Of a DNA stretch of 6,071 nt, positions 4,833-6,071 are shown piece by piece (within the stretch, counting starts at the first letter, position 1; each line of letters opens with the position of its first letter). The notes under the pieces were generated by a model. The model was not told the DNA's origin. It saw nothing but the letters and a program-made list of their open reading frames with translations, and ran no database searches. Source of the DNA: Sphingomonas sp. (GTDB lineage: Bacteria > Pseudomonadota > Alphaproteobacteria > Sphingomonadales > Sphingomonadaceae); NCBI GenBank assembly GCA_019747165.1, contig JAIERC010000279.1, positions 1 through 6,071 of the forward strand, read 5' to 3'. The position numbers and the translations under genes are program-made.

Positions 4833-6071
4833 AGGCGGCTGCGGCTGCAGCGGCGGGCAGGGACCGCGCCTTGGTCGACCGGCTGCTGGCGTTGTCGGCC
4901 GAAGAGCAGGCCGAGGTGATCAGGGCGCTGACCAAGCCGCAGCAGCGCGAATTCAACGAACGCTGGTGGCAATGGGCGCATGACGGCCAGCGCGCGCCGC
5001 CGGGGGACTGGCGGTTCTGGCTGATCCGCGCGGGGCGCGGTTTCGGCAAGACCCGTGCGGGTGCGGAATGGGTGAGCGCGCATGCCCGGGCGACGCCGAC
5101 GGCGCGGATCGCGTTGGTCGGCGGGAGTATCGATGACGTTCGCCAGGTGATGATCGAAGGACCGAGCGGGCTGATCGCGGTGGCGCGAACCGGGGAGATG
5201 GTGCGCTGGCGCCCGGTGCAAGGCGAAGTGGAGTTTGCATCAGGCGCGCGGGCCTTTGCCTATTCGGCGGGGATGCCGGAGCGGCTGCGCGGCCCCGAAC
5301 ATGACCTGGCCTGGTGCGATGAGATTGCCAAATGGCGCGGGCGGCAAGGCGAGGAGAGCTGGAACAACCTGATCCTGGGCCTGCGCATCGGCGACCATCC
5401 CCGGGCGCTGCTGACGACGACGCCGCGTTCCAATGCGCTGATGCGGCGGATCATAACGCTGCCAGGGCTGGTCGAGACGCGGGGCCGAACGCGCGACAAT
5501 CCGCATTTGCCGACCAGCTTTGTCGCGGCGATGACCGCGGATTATGGCGGAACCCGGCTGGGGCGACAGGAACTGGACGGCGAGCTGATCGAGGATCTGG
5601 CTGGCGCCCTGTGGACGCGGACGATGATCGAGGCATGCCGGGTGCGCGCGCTGCCGGTGCTGGTGCGTGTGGTGGTGGCGGTTGATCCATCGGCGAGCAT
5701 TGGCGGGGATGCGTGCGGGATCGTGGCTGTGGCGCTGGGCGCGGACGGTCTTGGCTATGTGCTGGAGGATGCCAGCGTCAGCGGTGCCTCGCCAGAGGGC
5801 TGGGCGCGCGCGGTGGCCTTATGCGCCGATCGCCACGGCGCAGACCGGGTGGTGGCGGAGAAGAATAATGGCGGGGCGATGGTCAAAAGCGTGCTCGCCG
5901 CCGCTGACGCGACGATGCCGATCACGTTGGTGCATGCCAGCCAAGGCAAAGTCGCGCGGGCGGAACCGGTGGCGGCCCTGTATGAAAGCGGCCGAGTGCG
6001 GCATTTCGGCGCGTTTCCCGCGCTGGAGGATGAATTATGTGGGTTGATCACCGGCGGCGGCTATGAGGGGC
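4829..6071 (+). CDS. Terminase large subunit / GTA DNA-packaging protein (3' partial)
   Basis: The frame stays open for 414 codons from a GTG at 4829 to the window end. A GAAAGG (4816-4821) sits 7 bases before the start, which overlaps the upstream stop. The product is the packaging motor: an ATPase that pumps DNA into proheads and a nuclease that cuts it. Q54 in a W.FW-flanked region fits the adenine-binding motif. Walker A is GRGFGKT (69-75, Lys74) and Walker B is AWCDEIAKW with Asp164 and catalytic Glu165. TTTPRSN (196-202) is the coupling motif. The RuvC-like nuclease has VAVDPSAS (Asp286), Asp294, VAEKNNGG (Glu344) and LEDELC (Asp401). LRGPEHDLAWCDE and the DGELIEDLAGALW linker are typical of alphaproteobacterial GTA terminases (RcGTA gp2). 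All catalytic residues are present, so it looks functional. Probably only some tens of C-terminal residues lie outside the window. A true prophage terminase is the alternative. Confidence 0.93.
   Translation, partial: MKAAAAAAAGRDRALVDRLLALSAEEQAEVIRALTKPQQREFNERWWQWAHDGQRAPPGDWRFWLIRAGRGFGKTRAGAEWVSAHARATPTARIALVGGSIDDVRQVMIEGPSGLIAVARTGEMVRWRPVQGEVEFASGARAFAYSAGMPERLRGPEHDLAWCDEIAKWRGRQGEESWNNLILGLRIGDHPRALLTTTPRSNALMRRIITLPGLVETRGRTRDNPHLPTSFVAAMTADYGGTRLGRQELDGELIEDLAGALWTRTMIEACRVRALPVLVRVVVAVDPSASIGGDACGIVAVALGADGLGYVLEDASVSGASPEGWARAVALCADRHGADRVVAEKNNGGAMVKSVLAAADATMPITLVHASQGKVARAEPVAALYESGRVRHFGAFPALEDELCGLITGGGYEG

Noticed and set aside
4062..5506. Several long minus-strand open frames opposite the terminase genes
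   Set aside because: They are Arg/Pro/Ala/Ser-rich low-complexity translations typical of antisense frames in GC-rich coding DNA, while the plus-strand genes have clear family motifs.

Overview
This is a GC-rich bacterial chromosomal window. The gene content points to an alphaproteobacterium, most likely a sphingomonad. That placement is an inference from the gene-transfer-agent (GTA) style terminase pair, the DUF2946/TonB-receptor pair and general protein style; there is no rRNA or other taxonomic marker here.

Layout: (1) positions 1-87 hold the last 28 codons of a VOC/glyoxalase-fold protein on the plus strand. Twenty bases later a complete, divergent diaminopimelate epimerase (DapF-like, 108-1052) begins, and the two look like one operon. 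(2) Convergent to it, on the minus strand, are a small DUF2946 membrane protein (3901 down to 3503) and a large TonB-dependent outer-membrane receptor (3446 down to 1164). They are transcribed in that order and separated by 56 bases containing a perfect 7-bp hairpin. The pairing suggests uptake or handling of a metal or metal chelate. After its start codons the receptor contains no methionine or cysteine at all. (3) A roughly 430-base divergent intergenic region (3902-4331) carries no convincing gene. Its right half holds a TTGACA-type promoter (4190-4218) followed almost at once by a strong intrinsic-terminator hairpin (4245-4278). (4) Downstream on the plus strand are a small terminase-like HTH protein (4332-4832) and a large terminase (4829 to beyond the window end), overlapping by GTGA. 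The large subunit has intact ATPase and nuclease motifs and resembles the DNA-packaging protein of alphaproteobacterial GTAs, so 4190 onward is probably the promoter-proximal end of a GTA (or remnant prophage) head-packaging operon.

The most interesting combination is a promoter, a leader terminator and then the packaging genes. It suggests expression controlled by attenuation or antitermination, consistent with the GafY/GafZ activation and antitermination model known for the Caulobacter GTA. The second is the sulfur-free TonB receptor next to a Met/Cys-bearing DUF2946 protein.
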